Assembly: GCF_019203965.1 (NCBI RefSeq)
Contig: NZ_CP076448.1
Location: 1,565,001-1,629,000, forward strand
Length of the DNA: 64,000 nt
DNA from: Elioraea tepida
Lineage (GTDB): Bacteria > Pseudomonadota > Alphaproteobacteria > Acetobacterales > Acetobacteraceae
Reading direction: 5' to 3'
In this document: in pieces, positions 22,464 through 31,273 of the stretch
Position numbering within the stretch: the first letter of the stretch is position 1
Layout: each line of letters opens with the position of its first letter
Notes under the pieces: generated by a model
Told to the model about the DNA's origin: nothing
Seen by the model: only the letters and a program-made list of their open reading frames with translations
The model's database searches: none
Position numbers and translations under genes: made by a program

Positions 22464-23567
22464 TCAGCCCCAGCGGATCGGCAGCGTGCGCGCCTGCTGC
22501 ACCCCCGTGTAGGAGAGCGGCGCGTAGCCTGCCTGGAGGTTCCGGAAGGCGACGTAGCTCTCGGCGATCCGCCGCGTAAGCTCGTCCTGGTCCTCGCGCA
22601 GCTCCTTCAGAACCTCGCCCGCGGCATTGCCGAGCGCGACGAGAAGGTCGCGCGGTGCCTCGCGCACCTGCACGCTGTGCTTCTCGACCGCCTCCTTCAG
22701 CGCGATCGGATGGCGGTGGTCGTACTCCGTCAGCGCCTCCATGTAGGTGGCCTGGGCAGCGAAGCGGATCGCCGCCTTCAGGTCATCGGGCAGCGCGTCG
22801 TACTTCGCCTTGTTGACTCCGATCTCCTCCGACGACGAGGGCTCCTGCACGCCGGGGTAGTAGAAGAACTTCGCCACCTGGTGGAAGCCCAAGGTCATGT
22901 CGTTCCACGGCCCGATGAATTCGGCCGCGTCGATCGTGCCCGACTGCAGCGCCTGGAAGATTTGCCCCGCCGGCAGCGTCACGACCGAGGCGCCGGCGCG
23001 ACGGAACATCTCGCCGCCCAGGCCCGCGGTGCGGTAGCGGAGGCCGCGGAAATCCTCGATCGAGCGGATCTCGCGCCGGAACCAGCCCAAGAACTGCGGC
23101 CCAGAATCGCCGCACAGGAACGGCTTGAGCCCGAAGCGCGCATAGGCCTCGTCATAGAGAGCGCCGCCGCCGCCCCAGGTCATCCAGCCGACCAGCTCCT
23201 GCGCCGTCATCCCGAACGGGAAGGAGCCGAAGAAGCCGATGCCGCGCAGCTTGCCGAGCCAGTAGGCCGGCACGGCGTGGTAGAGCTCGGCCGTTCCCTG
23301 GCTCACCGCGTCGAACACGCCAAGCGGCGGAACGATCTGGCCCGCACCGAACACGCGCACGGTGAGCCGCCCGCCCGAGAGCAGGCCGATCCGCTCGGCG
23401 ATCTTGTTCGCCGACACACCGGGGCCGGGAAGGTTCATCGGCCAGGCGGTGACCATGCGCCACTCCATCCGGCCCTGGCTGATCGCCGGGGCGGGAAAGG
23501 CCGCGGCGCCTGCCGCTGCAGCGGCAGCAACAGCGCCGCGCCGTGAGATGGTTGCCCTCTTCGTCAT
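22464..23567 (-). CDS. TRAP-type substrate-binding protein, TakP-like (2-oxo-acid receptor type)
   Basis: Periplasmic receptor, 367 aa, with a twin-arginine-like leader (ISRRGAVAAAAAAGAAAFPAPA). The core matches the dimeric TakP group, which binds 2-oxo acids with a cation: FRGLRYRTAGLGGEMFRRAG, LPAGQIFQALQSGTIDAAEF, GPWNDMTLGFHQVAKFFYYPGVQEPSS. No dctQ or dctM lies next to it, so it either uses permeases encoded elsewhere or is an orphan. It is convergent with ccmB. The 205 bases between it and gpsA show no other gene. Confidence 0.88.
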   Translation of the reverse strand: MTKRATISRRGAVAAAAAAGAAAFPAPAISQGRMEWRMVTAWPMNLPGPGVSANKIAERIGLLSGGRLTVRVFGAGQIVPPLGVFDAVSQGTAELYHAVPAYWLGKLRGIGFFGSFPFGMTAQELVGWMTWGGGGALYDEAYARFGLKPFLCGDSGPQFLGWFRREIRSIEDFRGLRYRTAGLGGEMFRRAGASVVTLPAGQIFQALQSGTIDAAEFIGPWNDMTLGFHQVAKFFYYPGVQEPSSSEEIGVNKAKYDALPDDLKAAIRFAAQATYMEALTEYDHRHPIALKEAVEKHSVQVREAPRDLLVALGNAAGEVLKELREDQDELTRRIAESYVAFRNLQAGYAPLSYTGVQQARTLPIRWG

Positions 23568-23772
23568 GTCGTCTCTCCTTCACCTCGGTCGTTTCGCCGA
23601 CCGGCGTTTCCTCCGCGGGCTCGCTGGTAACACCCTCCGGATCCGGGGGCACATCGCGTCGTCCCCCGGCCTGGCCGGCTCGTGGGCAACGGGATCATCT
23701 CCCGCCGTCACCCCGTCCATCGCCCGCCTCCCCTCTGTCGCCTGCCGAGATTAGGCCGTCAGCCGCGGCACG

Positions 23773-24765
23773 TCACTCCGCCGTTTGCGCGCGCGCAAGC
23801 AGCGCCTCGGCGAGCGAGGGGGCTGTGGCGCGGCCGGAAAGAAGCGCGTCCACCGCCTCGGCGATCGGCAGTTCCACGCCGCGGCGTCGGGCGCGGGCGA
23901 CAAGAGCCGGGGCGGTGGCAACCCCCTCGGTCACGCCCGTGCGGGCGGCGAGCACCTCGGCGAGCGCCTCGCCCCGGCCCAGCGCGATGCCGAGCGTGTG
24001 GTTTCGGCTTGCGCCCCCGGTGCAGGTGAGAACAAGGTCGCCGAGGCCCGAGAGGCCGGAGGCCGTCTCCGCCCGCCCGCCTTCGGCGACGACGAGCCGG
24101 GCGAGTTCGGCGACCCCGCGCGTGATCAGCGCGGCGCGGGCGTTCTCGCCGAGCCCGAGCCCCTCGACCACCCCGGCCGCGATCGCGATCACGTTCTTCG
24201 CCGCCCCGCCAAGCGCGACGCCGACGAGGTCGGGCGAGGGGTAGAGGCGAAAGCGCGGCAGGGCGACGAGCGCGGCGAGATGCGCGCGCACCGCCGCGTC
24301 GGGCGCAGCGAGCACGGCGGCGGCGGGAAGCGCCCGCGCGACCTCGTGCGCGAAGTTCGGCCCAGACAGGGCGGCGAGCGGCACCCGAGGCAGGAGCGCG
24401 GCGACCGTCTCGTGCGGCAGCCGCAGCGTCGCGGCGTCGATCCCCTTGGCGCAGAGCACCGAAGGCGCCTCGCCCGGCCAGTGCGGCGCGATCGCGGCGA
24501 TCACCGCCGCAAGCGCCTGCGCCGGAACGGCGACCAGAACGGCCTCGGCCCCCTCGAGCGCACGCGCCGCATCCGCCGTCACGACCACCTCGTCGGGAAG
24601 CGTCACATCGGGCAGAAGCCGGGCGTTCTCGCGCGTCACGGCGATCTCCGCGGCCCGCCTCGGGTCGCGCGCCCAGAGCGACACGCTCCGCCCTGCTGCG
24701 GCGAGACGGGCGGCAAGCGCCGTGCCCCAGGCGCCGGCGCCGAGCACCGCAAGCCGCGCGCTCAC
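23773..24765 (-). CDS. gpsA: Glycerol-3-phosphate dehydrogenase [NAD(P)+]
   Basis: Makes sn-glycerol 3-phosphate for phospholipids. 330 aa: NAD-binding GAGAWGTALAARLAAAG, LWARDP, LSGPNFAHEVA, the catalytic-lysine block VALGGAAKNVIAIAAG, and GLGDLVLTCTGGASRNHTLG. The GTG at 24765 was chosen because it forms a GTGA overlap with the rlmJ stop and starts right before the Rossmann strand. Confidence 0.95.
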   Translation of the reverse strand: MSARLAVLGAGAWGTALAARLAAAGRSVSLWARDPRRAAEIAVTRENARLLPDVTLPDEVVVTADAARALEGAEAVLVAVPAQALAAVIAAIAPHWPGEAPSVLCAKGIDAATLRLPHETVAALLPRVPLAALSGPNFAHEVARALPAAAVLAAPDAAVRAHLAALVALPRFRLYPSPDLVGVALGGAAKNVIAIAAGVVEGLGLGENARAALITRGVAELARLVVAEGGRAETASGLSGLGDLVLTCTGGASRNHTLGIALGRGEALAEVLAARTGVTEGVATAPALVARARRRGVELPIAEAVDALLSGRATAPSLAEALLARAQTAE

Positions 24766-25568
24766 GCCGCCGCCTCGAGATGGACCGAACCGTCCGCCTC
24801 GGCGAGACGTTCCTTGAGCGCCGCGACGATCGCCCGCGCCTCCTCCTCGAACCGCCACGGCACATTGATGACGAGAAGGCCCGAGCCGTTCAGGCGCGCC
24901 GGGTCAAGCGGCGGGCGGAGATGCAGCGCGACATCGACGCGGCGCGGCAGGCGGGCGTCGCGGACCGAATCGCGCAGCGCCCGGACGGGGGCGAGATGCT
25001 TGATCGGATACCAGGCGGCGAGGATCAGGGTCGGCGCCGCCCGGTGCGCCGCGACGAGAGCGCGCGCGAGCCGGTCGATCTCGTCCTCGGCCTCATAGGG
25101 CGGGTCAAACAGCACAAGGCCGCGTTTTAGCCCGCCGGGCGGGAGCACGCCCCGGAGCGCGTAGGCATCGCCCTGGCGAAGCGTGATCCGCGGGTCGCGC
25201 CCGGCCCAGGCCGAGAGGGCGGCGAACTCCTCCGGGTGTCGCTCGTTCAGGACGAGCCGGTCCCCTTCGCGCAGAAGCGCGCGGATCAGGGCGGGCGAGC
25301 CGGGATAGAGACCGAGCCGTTGCACGAGCGACACGTAGCCGCGAAGCGGCGCAGGCGTGTCCTCAAGCAGCTTCAGGATCCCGCCGCGCCACTCGCCGGT
25401 GCGCGACGCCTCCGGCCCCGAGAGATCGTAGACGCCGCGCCCGGCGTGGAGGTCGGCCACGCCGAAGGGCGTGTCCTTGCGTCGAAGCGCCTCGAGGAGC
25501 GCCACAAGCAGGGCATGCTTGAGGCAGTCGCCATGGTTGCCGGCGTGATAGGCGTGTCGGTAGTTCAC
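24762..25568 (-). CDS. rlmJ: 23S rRNA (adenine(2030)-N(6))-methyltransferase RlmJ
   Basis: SAM-dependent methyltransferase of 23S rRNA A2030. 268 aa with the unmistakable N-terminus NYRHAYHAGNHGDCLKHALL, DLHAGRGVYDL and the catalytic motif FDPPYE. The GTG start at 25568 overlaps the tsaD stop (GTGA). It is the middle gene of the tsaD-rlmJ-gpsA leftward operon; tsaD next to gpsA is common in alphaproteobacteria, and rlmJ is inserted between them here. Confidence 0.95.
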   Translation of the reverse strand: MNYRHAYHAGNHGDCLKHALLVALLEALRRKDTPFGVADLHAGRGVYDLSGPEASRTGEWRGGILKLLEDTPAPLRGYVSLVQRLGLYPGSPALIRALLREGDRLVLNERHPEEFAALSAWAGRDPRITLRQGDAYALRGVLPPGGLKRGLVLFDPPYEAEDEIDRLARALVAAHRAAPTLILAAWYPIKHLAPVRALRDSVRDARLPRRVDVALHLRPPLDPARLNGSGLLVINVPWRFEEEARAIVAALKERLAEADGSVHLEAAA

Positions 25569-26653
25569 GCCGCCTCCCGTGCCGGGCACCCGAGCGGCCA
25601 GCGCGGCCGCGGCGCGATCGCCATCCCGTCGGCGCCGAACCCGGCGGCGAGACGCTCGATCGCCGCCCAGGCGACCATCACGGCATTGTCGGTGCAGAGA
25701 CGCGCCGGCGGGGCGGCAAGCGCGAAGCCCGCCCGCGACGCCGCCTCGGCGAGCGCAGCGCGGACTGCGCCGTTCGCCGCGACACCGCCTGAGACGACGA
25801 GCGTCGAGGCGCGGCCGTGGCGCGAGAGGAAGCCCGCCATGGCGCGCGCCGCACGGTCGGCGAGGGTTTCGGCCACGGCCGCCTGGAAGCTCGCCGCGAG
25901 GTCTGCCGCCTCGCGCTCGGGCAGCGGCCCGGGCGGATAGTCGTCGACAAGGGTCGCGACCGCCGTTTTCAGGCCGGAGAAGGAGAAGTCGCAGTCGGCC
26001 CGCCCGAGCATCGGCCGCGGCAGCGGAAAACGCCCCGGGTCGCCGCGCGCGGCAAGCACCTCGATCGCCGGCCCGCCCGGCCAGCCGAGGCCGAGCAGCT
26101 TCGCCACCTTGTCGAACGCCTCTCCCACCGCATCGTCGCGCGTGGTGCCGATCAGGACATGCTCGCCTGGGCCACGCGTCTCGGCGAGCAGGCAATGCCC
26201 CCCCGAGACGAGCAGGGTGAGATAGGGGAAGGCGGGGGGAGAGCCGAGCGACGGCAGCCGCGCCGAGAGCGCATGCGCCTCGAGATGGTTGATACCCACG
26301 AAGGGAAGGCCGCGGGCAAGAGCGAACCCCTTGGCGTAGCCCGCCCCGACCACGAGCCCGCCGATCAGCCCGGGGCCCACGGTCGCCGCCACCACGGCCG
26401 GGGCGGGCTGCCCCTCGAGCACCGCGCGCACCATCCCCGGAAGCCGCGCAAGATGCGCCCGGGCGGCGATCTCCGGCACCACCCCGGCATAGGGGAGGTG
26501 CTCTTCGTGTTGGCTCCACAGCGCCTCGGCGAGCACCGTGCCGTCGGGGGCGAGCAGGGCGGCGGCGGTTTCGTCGCAGGAGGTCTCGATGCCGAGGACG
26601 GGACCGGGCAACGCCGGACGAACCGGCTCGGCGACGCGCGCGGGGGTTGCCAT
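25565..26653 (-). CDS. tsaD: tRNA N6-adenosine threonylcarbamoyltransferase TsaD
   Basis: Catalytic component of t6A37 synthesis on ANN-decoding tRNAs. 362 aa from ATG 26653, which has an AAGG Shine-Dalgarno; a second ATG at 26671 adds six residues. Key blocks: LGIETSCDETAAALL, VPEIAARAHL, metal-binding INHLEAHALSARL, YLTLLVSGGHC, DDAVGEAFDKVAKLLGLGWPGGP, and VVSGGVAANGAVR. Divergent from hemC with a gap of only 45 bases, which must hold both promoters or parts of them. Confidence 0.96.
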   Translation of the reverse strand: MATPARVAEPVRPALPGPVLGIETSCDETAAALLAPDGTVLAEALWSQHEEHLPYAGVVPEIAARAHLARLPGMVRAVLEGQPAPAVVAATVGPGLIGGLVVGAGYAKGFALARGLPFVGINHLEAHALSARLPSLGSPPAFPYLTLLVSGGHCLLAETRGPGEHVLIGTTRDDAVGEAFDKVAKLLGLGWPGGPAIEVLAARGDPGRFPLPRPMLGRADCDFSFSGLKTAVATLVDDYPPGPLPEREAADLAASFQAAVAETLADRAARAMAGFLSRHGRASTLVVSGGVAANGAVRAALAEAASRAGFALAAPPARLCTDNAVMVAWAAIERLAAGFGADGMAIAPRPRWPLGCPAREAA

Positions 26654-26698
26654 GGCTGCCCTTCTCTCCATGTGGGCGGCGTTGTAGGCAGCCGCGCC

Positions 26699-27718
26699 AT
26701 GTCACGCCACCCCCTGCCGCCGGCGATCGGCCGGACGGCGCCGCACCCAACACCGAGGCGCGACCGCTCGCCGCTGCCCTTGCGCGTCGGCACCCGCGCT
26801 TCGCCGCTCGCGCTCATCCAGACCCGCGCCTTCATGGCCAGGCTGGTGGGCTTCTGCCCGGTGCTGCATGCGGCCGAGGCGTTCGAGGAGCACGCCATCA
26901 CCACCTCGGGCGACCGGGTGCAGGACCGGGCGCTCGCCGAGATCGGCGGCAAGGGGCTGTTCGCGAAAGAGATCCACGAGGCGCTCGCGGACGGGCGGAT
27001 CGACTTCGCGGTGCACTCGCTCAAGGACCTCGAGACGACGCTGCCCGAGGGGATCGTGCTCGCCTGCTGCATGACGCGCGAGGACGCCCGGGATGCGCTG
27101 GTGCTTGGGCCACGCTGCGGCGCGCCTGACCCCCAAGACCCCTTCGCGGCGATCCCCCCCGGCGCGACGGTCGGCACCGCTTCGGTCCGCCGCGCCGCGC
27201 AACTCCTCCACCGCCGCCCCGATCTCCGCCCCGCCCTTCTGCGCGGCAATGTCGGCACGCGGATCGCCAAGGTTCGGGCAGGCGAGGTGGATGCGACCTT
27301 CCTCGCCTATGCGGGGCTCCGCCGCCTCGGGCTCGAGCACGAGGCGGCGGCGGTGCTCGACCCCACCGTGATGGTCCCTGCCGCCGGGCAGGGGATCGTC
27401 GGCGTCACCGTTCGCGCCGCGGATGTCGAGCTGCGCGACCTGCTCTCCGGGATCGAGGACGCGGAGGCGGCCGCCGTCAGCCGCGCCGAGCGGGCGATGC
27501 TCGCCGCCCTCGACGGCTCCTGCCGTACCCCGATCGGCGGCCATGCCGAGATCGGCGCCGACGGGGCGCTGCATCTCACCGGCCTCGTTGCCCGGGCGGA
27601 CGGGTCGTTCCTTCTTAAGCGCGCGATCTCGGGCGCGCCGTCAGAGGCCGAGGCGCTCGGCCGCACCCTCGGCGAGAGCCTCCGGCGCGATAGCCCCGCC
27701 GACATCTTCCTGCCGTGA
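26699..27718 (+). CDS. hemC: Porphobilinogen deaminase (hydroxymethylbilane synthase)
   Basis: Condenses four porphobilinogens to hydroxymethylbilane. 339 aa; the first 27 residues are a nonconserved extension before LRVGTRASPLALIQTRAFM. Visible are GDRVQDRALAEIGGKGLFAKEI, FAVHSLKDLETTLPEG, RGNVGTRIAKVRAGEVDATFLAYAGLRRLG and the dipyrromethane cofactor cysteine in LDGSCRTPIGG. First gene of the hemC-hemD-Mic60-hemY-mipZ run; its stop overlaps the hemD GTG. Confidence 0.97.
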   Translation: MSRHPLPPAIGRTAPHPTPRRDRSPLPLRVGTRASPLALIQTRAFMARLVGFCPVLHAAEAFEEHAITTSGDRVQDRALAEIGGKGLFAKEIHEALADGRIDFAVHSLKDLETTLPEGIVLACCMTREDARDALVLGPRCGAPDPQDPFAAIPPGATVGTASVRRAAQLLHRRPDLRPALLRGNVGTRIAKVRAGEVDATFLAYAGLRRLGLEHEAAAVLDPTVMVPAAGQGIVGVTVRAADVELRDLLSGIEDAEAAAVSRAERAMLAALDGSCRTPIGGHAEIGADGALHLTGLVARADGSFLLKRAISGAPSEAEALGRTLGESLRRDSPADIFLP

Positions 27719-28464
27719 GCCCCAGCGCCGGACGCCCGGACATCGTGATCGTCACCCGGCCAGAGCCGGACGCCTCGGCCACCGTCGAACGCCTCGCCGC
27801 GCTCGGCCATCGAGCGATCGCGGCGCCGCTCCTGCGCGTCGAGAGCCTTCCGGCCCGGCTGCCGCGGCCGGGCTCCGTGCAGGCTGTCCTGGTCGCGAGC
27901 CTCAACGCCGTGCGACGCCTTCCCGCCCGGTTCCGGGCGGTGCCGGTGCTCGCGGTGGGCGATGCGACGGCGGCGGCGGCGCGCGCTGCCGGGTTCCGCT
28001 CGGTCGCAAGCGCCAAGGGAGATGCGCGCGACCTCGCCGCGCTTGCCGCCGCGCGCTGCGACCCATCCGGGCCCCCGCTCCTGCTCGTGACCGCGCGCGG
28101 CGCCGGCGGGCCGCTTGCGGCCGATCTGCGCGCGCGGGGCTTCCGCGTGTTGCGGCGTGTGGCCTACACCACCCGCCCGCTGCGGCGGCTCGCCGCTCCG
28201 GCGCGGGCGGCGCTCGCGCGCGGCGAGGTGCGGGCGGTGGCGTTCTTCTCGGGCTCGGCGGCCACTGCGTTCGCGAGGGTCGCGCGGGCGGAGCGGCTCG
28301 CGCATACTCTCGGGGGGGTCACGGCGCTTGCGATCAGCCCCGCCGTCGCGGCGCGGCTCGCGCCGTTGGGGTTCGGCGCGGTTCTGACCGCATCGCACCC
28401 GGACCAGGACAGCCTGCTCGCGCTCCTGGGCAGGGGACGGAGATGGAGAGGGGGGCAGGCATGA
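27715..28464 (+). CDS. hemD: Uroporphyrinogen-III synthase
   Basis: Cyclises and inverts ring D of hydroxymethylbilane. 249 aa, low sequence conservation as usual; identified by position right after hemC and by VTRPEPDASATVERLAALGH, VGDATAAAARAAGF, LLLVTARGAGGPLAADLRARGF and AVAFFSGSAATAF. GTG start at 27715 overlaps the hemC TGA, and the TGA at 28462-28464 overlaps the next ATG. Confidence 0.92.
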   Translation: MSPSAGRPDIVIVTRPEPDASATVERLAALGHRAIAAPLLRVESLPARLPRPGSVQAVLVASLNAVRRLPARFRAVPVLAVGDATAAAARAAGFRSVASAKGDARDLAALAAARCDPSGPPLLLVTARGAGGPLAADLRARGFRVLRRVAYTTRPLRRLAAPARAALARGEVRAVAFFSGSAATAFARVARAERLAHTLGGVTALAISPAVAARLAPLGFGAVLTASHPDQDSLLALLGRGRRWRGGQA

Positions 28465-29915
28465 CGGAGGACAAGCGCGGCGGCGACGGCAAGCCCGCAC
28501 GGCCGGCGGTTCCGTCGACCGGCGGCCCGGCGGAGCCGGGCAGCGCGCCAGCCGCGACGCCAAAGGCGACGGAAGGCGGGGACACGGCGTTGGCGACACC
28601 CGGCGCTTCGGCAGAGAGCGCGCCGAAGCCCGAGGCCAAGCCGGACGCCCCGAAGCCCGGGCCCAAGCCGGAGGCTCCGAAGCCGGAAGCGGGTCCTGGC
28701 GGCTCCCAGCCCGCAGCGGCGTCGGAGACGAGGCAAGGGGCGAAGCCGGCAGACGCGAGGCCCGCCACGCCGCCGGCCAAGCCGTCCGAGCCCGCTGCAG
28801 CGTCGGCCGCGAAGCCCGCTGCAAGAGCCGACGCTTCGGCCGCGCCCCCGCCCGCCCAGGCGGACGCCGCCAAGCCGGCCTCCGCGCTGGGCAGCACGCT
28901 GCCGCTCTGGATCGCGGTCGCCGGTCTCGCCCTCGTTGTGCTCTGGCTCCTGATCGACCATCCCGCCCTCCCCACCGGGCCTGACCCGGCTCTTGCCGCT
29001 CTCGAGCGCCGGATCGCGGCGCTCGAGCAGCGCCCCGCCCCGGCCCCTCCCCCGCCCGCGCCCGACCCGCGCATCGGCGCTCTCGAGTCCCGGCTCGCCG
29101 CCCTCGAGGCGCGTCCTGCGCCCACCCCGCCCCCTCCGCCGCCGCCTGTCGATCAGGAGGCGCGAGCGGCGATCACCGCCCTCTCGCAGCGGCTTGCGGC
29201 GCTCGAGAACCGCCCCCTGCCGCCCGCCCCCGAAGGCTCCCCGGCCGATGCCGAAGCGCGCGCCGCCATCGCCTCGCTCCAGGCACGCCTCTCCGCCCTC
29301 GAGGCGCGGCCGGCCCCGCCGCCTCCGCCGCCATCGGTCGATCAGGAGGCGCGCGCTGCCCTCGCCGCTTTGCAGGGACGGGTCCAGGCCCTCGAGGCGC
29401 GCCCCGTGGCGCCCGACCAGAGCGCCGCCCTCGCCGCGCTCGAGGCGAGGCTTGCCGCTCTCGGCGGTGTCACCGCCCTGCTTGAGCAGGGCAGGCCGCT
29501 CGGCGGGGCGCTCGCCCAGCTGCCGGCCGGAACCGCGGTCCCGCCCGCTCTCGCCGCCTTCGCCGAGCGCCCGCCACCCACCCTCGCCGAGCTCCGCCTC
29601 GCCTTTCCCGAGGCGGCGCGCGCGGCGCGCGAGGCGGCGGATGCCGAAGCCGAGGACGCCTGGAGCCGGGCCGCCGCACGGCTCTCGAGCCTGATCACCG
29701 TGCGCAAGGGAGACGAGGTTCTGATCGGCCACCCCGTGGCGCAGACCCTCGCCCGGATCGAACGGTCGCTCGAGGCGGGCGACGTCGCCGGAGCGGTGGC
29801 TGCCGCCGACGCGCTCACGGGAGGGGCAAGGGAGGCCATCGCGCCGTGGCGCGCACGTGCCGAGGCGCTGATCGCCGCGCGCGCGGCGATCGCCGAGCTC
29901 GCCCGAAGCCGCTGA
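28461..29915 (+). CDS. Mitofilin/Mic60-like inner-membrane protein
   Basis: A 484-aa protein with three parts: an N-terminal 145-residue Ala/Pro/Lys-rich disordered region, one transmembrane helix (LWIAVAGLALVVLWLLI, about 150-168), and a long periplasmic part with repeated ALE-x-RP coiled-coil units followed by a compact C-terminal domain (AQLPAGTAVPPALAAFAERPPPTLAEL onward, RIERSLEAGDVAGAVAAAD). Alphaproteobacterial Mic60 homologues, relatives of the mitochondrial crista-junction protein, are known to sit in the heme operon between hemD and hemY, exactly as here. The call rests on topology, C-terminal features and locus, not on strong sequence motifs. ATGA-coupled to hemD. Confidence 0.75.
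   Translation: MTEDKRGGDGKPARPAVPSTGGPAEPGSAPAATPKATEGGDTALATPGASAESAPKPEAKPDAPKPGPKPEAPKPEAGPGGSQPAAASETRQGAKPADARPATPPAKPSEPAAASAAKPAARADASAAPPPAQADAAKPASALGSTLPLWIAVAGLALVVLWLLIDHPALPTGPDPALAALERRIAALEQRPAPAPPPPAPDPRIGALESRLAALEARPAPTPPPPPPPVDQEARAAITALSQRLAALENRPLPPAPEGSPADAEARAAIASLQARLSALEARPAPPPPPPSVDQEARAALAALQGRVQALEARPVAPDQSAALAALEARLAALGGVTALLEQGRPLGGALAQLPAGTAVPPALAAFAERPPPTLAELRLAFPEAARAAREAADAEAEDAWSRAAARLSSLITVRKGDEVLIGHPVAQTLARIERSLEAGDVAGAVAAADALTGGAREAIAPWRARAEALIAARAAIAELARSR
28986..29430 (+). repeat. Tandem coiled-coil repeat region within the Mic60-like gene
   Basis: About five degenerate units of roughly 25-32 codons, each built as (D)xEARAAIxALxxRLxALExRP followed by a proline-rich spacer. 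The 17-base word GTCGATCAGGAGGCGCG occurs at 29148 and again at 29337, 189 bases (63 codons) apart, pointing to internal duplication. Confidence 0.8.
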
Positions 29916-29928
29916 GGGCACCTTTCGG

Positions 29929-31263
29929 ATGCGCCTCTCCCTCCGGATCCTGCTCGTCCTCGCCCTCGCCGTCCTGGTCGCGTTCCTGTTCCGGGCGTTC
30001 CCGGGCGCGATCTCGATCGCTTTCGGACCCTATCTCGTCGAGCTTCCGGTGTGGCTCGGCGCGCTCGCTCTCGCCCTCCTCCTGCTCGTGGCGATGTGGG
30101 CGGCGCGCCTCCTCGTGCGCATGCGCTGGCGGCTCTCCCGCCGCGGCGCGGCGCGGGCGGAAGCCCGACGCGCAGCAGGAGACGGGGCGATCGTCTCGGC
30201 GCTCGCGGCGCTCGCGGCCGGCGACGGCGCGGCGGCGGCGCGTGACCTCAGACGCGCGCGCCATGCGCTCGGCGAGACGCCGCTTCTGCTCCTCCTCGAG
30301 GGCCATGCCGCACGGGTGCGCGGCGACGAGGCGGCGGCGAAACGCGCCTTCGCGCGGCTTTCGGAGATCGGGCCGCCCGGGGCCTTCCTCGGCCATCGCG
30401 GCCTCGCCGCTCTCGCCCTCGAGCGGGGTGACCGTGACGAGGCCGCCGCCGCCGGCCGTGCCGCCCTGGCGCTCAGGCCGGAGGCCGCCTGGGCCAAGGC
30501 GCTCGTGTTCGACGATGCCGCCCGCCGCGGCGACTGGGCCGGGGCGCTTGCTCTCCTGCCCAAGGCGCGCAAGGGAACGGAGGAGGCGAGGCGCCGGGCC
30601 GTGCTTCTGCTCGGCGCCGCTGCCGAGGAGCAGGACCTGAAGGCAGCGCTCAGGATGGCCGAGGAGGCGGTGGAGCTCGCGCCCGGGCTTGCGCCCGCGC
30701 ACGCGCTCCGGGTGAAGCTGCTCGAGGCCCTGGGCGAGCGTCGTCGCGCCCAGGCCGCTCTCGAGCGCGGCATCCTCTCGGGCGCCCATCCGATGCTTGC
30801 GGAACTCGCCCTCGCCCCGCGCCCGGGCGAGGACGCGGCCGCGCGTGCCCGGCGCGCCGAGGCGCTCGCTGCGCATGCGCGCGGCCAGGGCGAAGCGGAA
30901 CTGATGGCGGCGATCGCCGCGAAGGAGGCCGGGTTGTGGGCCAAGGCGCGCCGGCATGTGGCTCTGGCCCAGGCCGCCGGGGTGGATGACAGGCGCACCT
31001 TCCTGCTGCTCGCCGAGATCGCCACGGGCGAGTCAGGGGGCACCGAAGCCGGGCGGGCGGAAGCGGCGCAGCATCTGCGCGAGGCCTCCGCCGCGAGGCC
31101 CGAACCGGCCTGGTGGTGCTCGTCCTGCGGGGCGCGGCACGAACAGTGGGCGGCGGTCTGCCCCTCCTGCGGCGCGGTGGCGACGCTCGCCTGGGGAACC
31201 GCACCGGCGCAGCCGGGCGAGCGGAAGCCGCTTCTCCTCCCCGCACCGGTGCCAGGGCTTTGA
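29929..31263 (+). CDS. hemY: HemY-type membrane TPR protein
   Basis: Membrane-anchored TPR protein of the Proteobacterial HemY family (not the oxygen-dependent oxidase also called HemY); its exact role in heme synthesis is unsettled. 444 aa: two N-terminal helices (LRILLVLALAVLVAFLF and LGALALALLLLVAMWAARLL), then helical TPR-like repeats to about residue 390. The C-terminal WWCSSCGARHEQWAAVCPSC is a zinc-ribbon-like CxxC...CxxC pair, as in LapB-type proteins. It starts 13 bases after the Mic60-like gene. Confidence 0.88.
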   Translation: MRLSLRILLVLALAVLVAFLFRAFPGAISIAFGPYLVELPVWLGALALALLLLVAMWAARLLVRMRWRLSRRGAARAEARRAAGDGAIVSALAALAAGDGAAAARDLRRARHALGETPLLLLLEGHAARVRGDEAAAKRAFARLSEIGPPGAFLGHRGLAALALERGDRDEAAAAGRAALALRPEAAWAKALVFDDAARRGDWAGALALLPKARKGTEEARRRAVLLLGAAAEEQDLKAALRMAEEAVELAPGLAPAHALRVKLLEALGERRRAQAALERGILSGAHPMLAELALAPRPGEDAAARARRAEALAAHARGQGEAELMAAIAAKEAGLWAKARRHVALAQAAGVDDRRTFLLLAEIATGESGGTEAGRAEAAQHLREASAARPEPAWWCSSCGARHEQWAAVCPSCGAVATLAWGTAPAQPGERKPLLLPAPVPGL

Positions 31264-31273
31264 GAGGGGCGCG

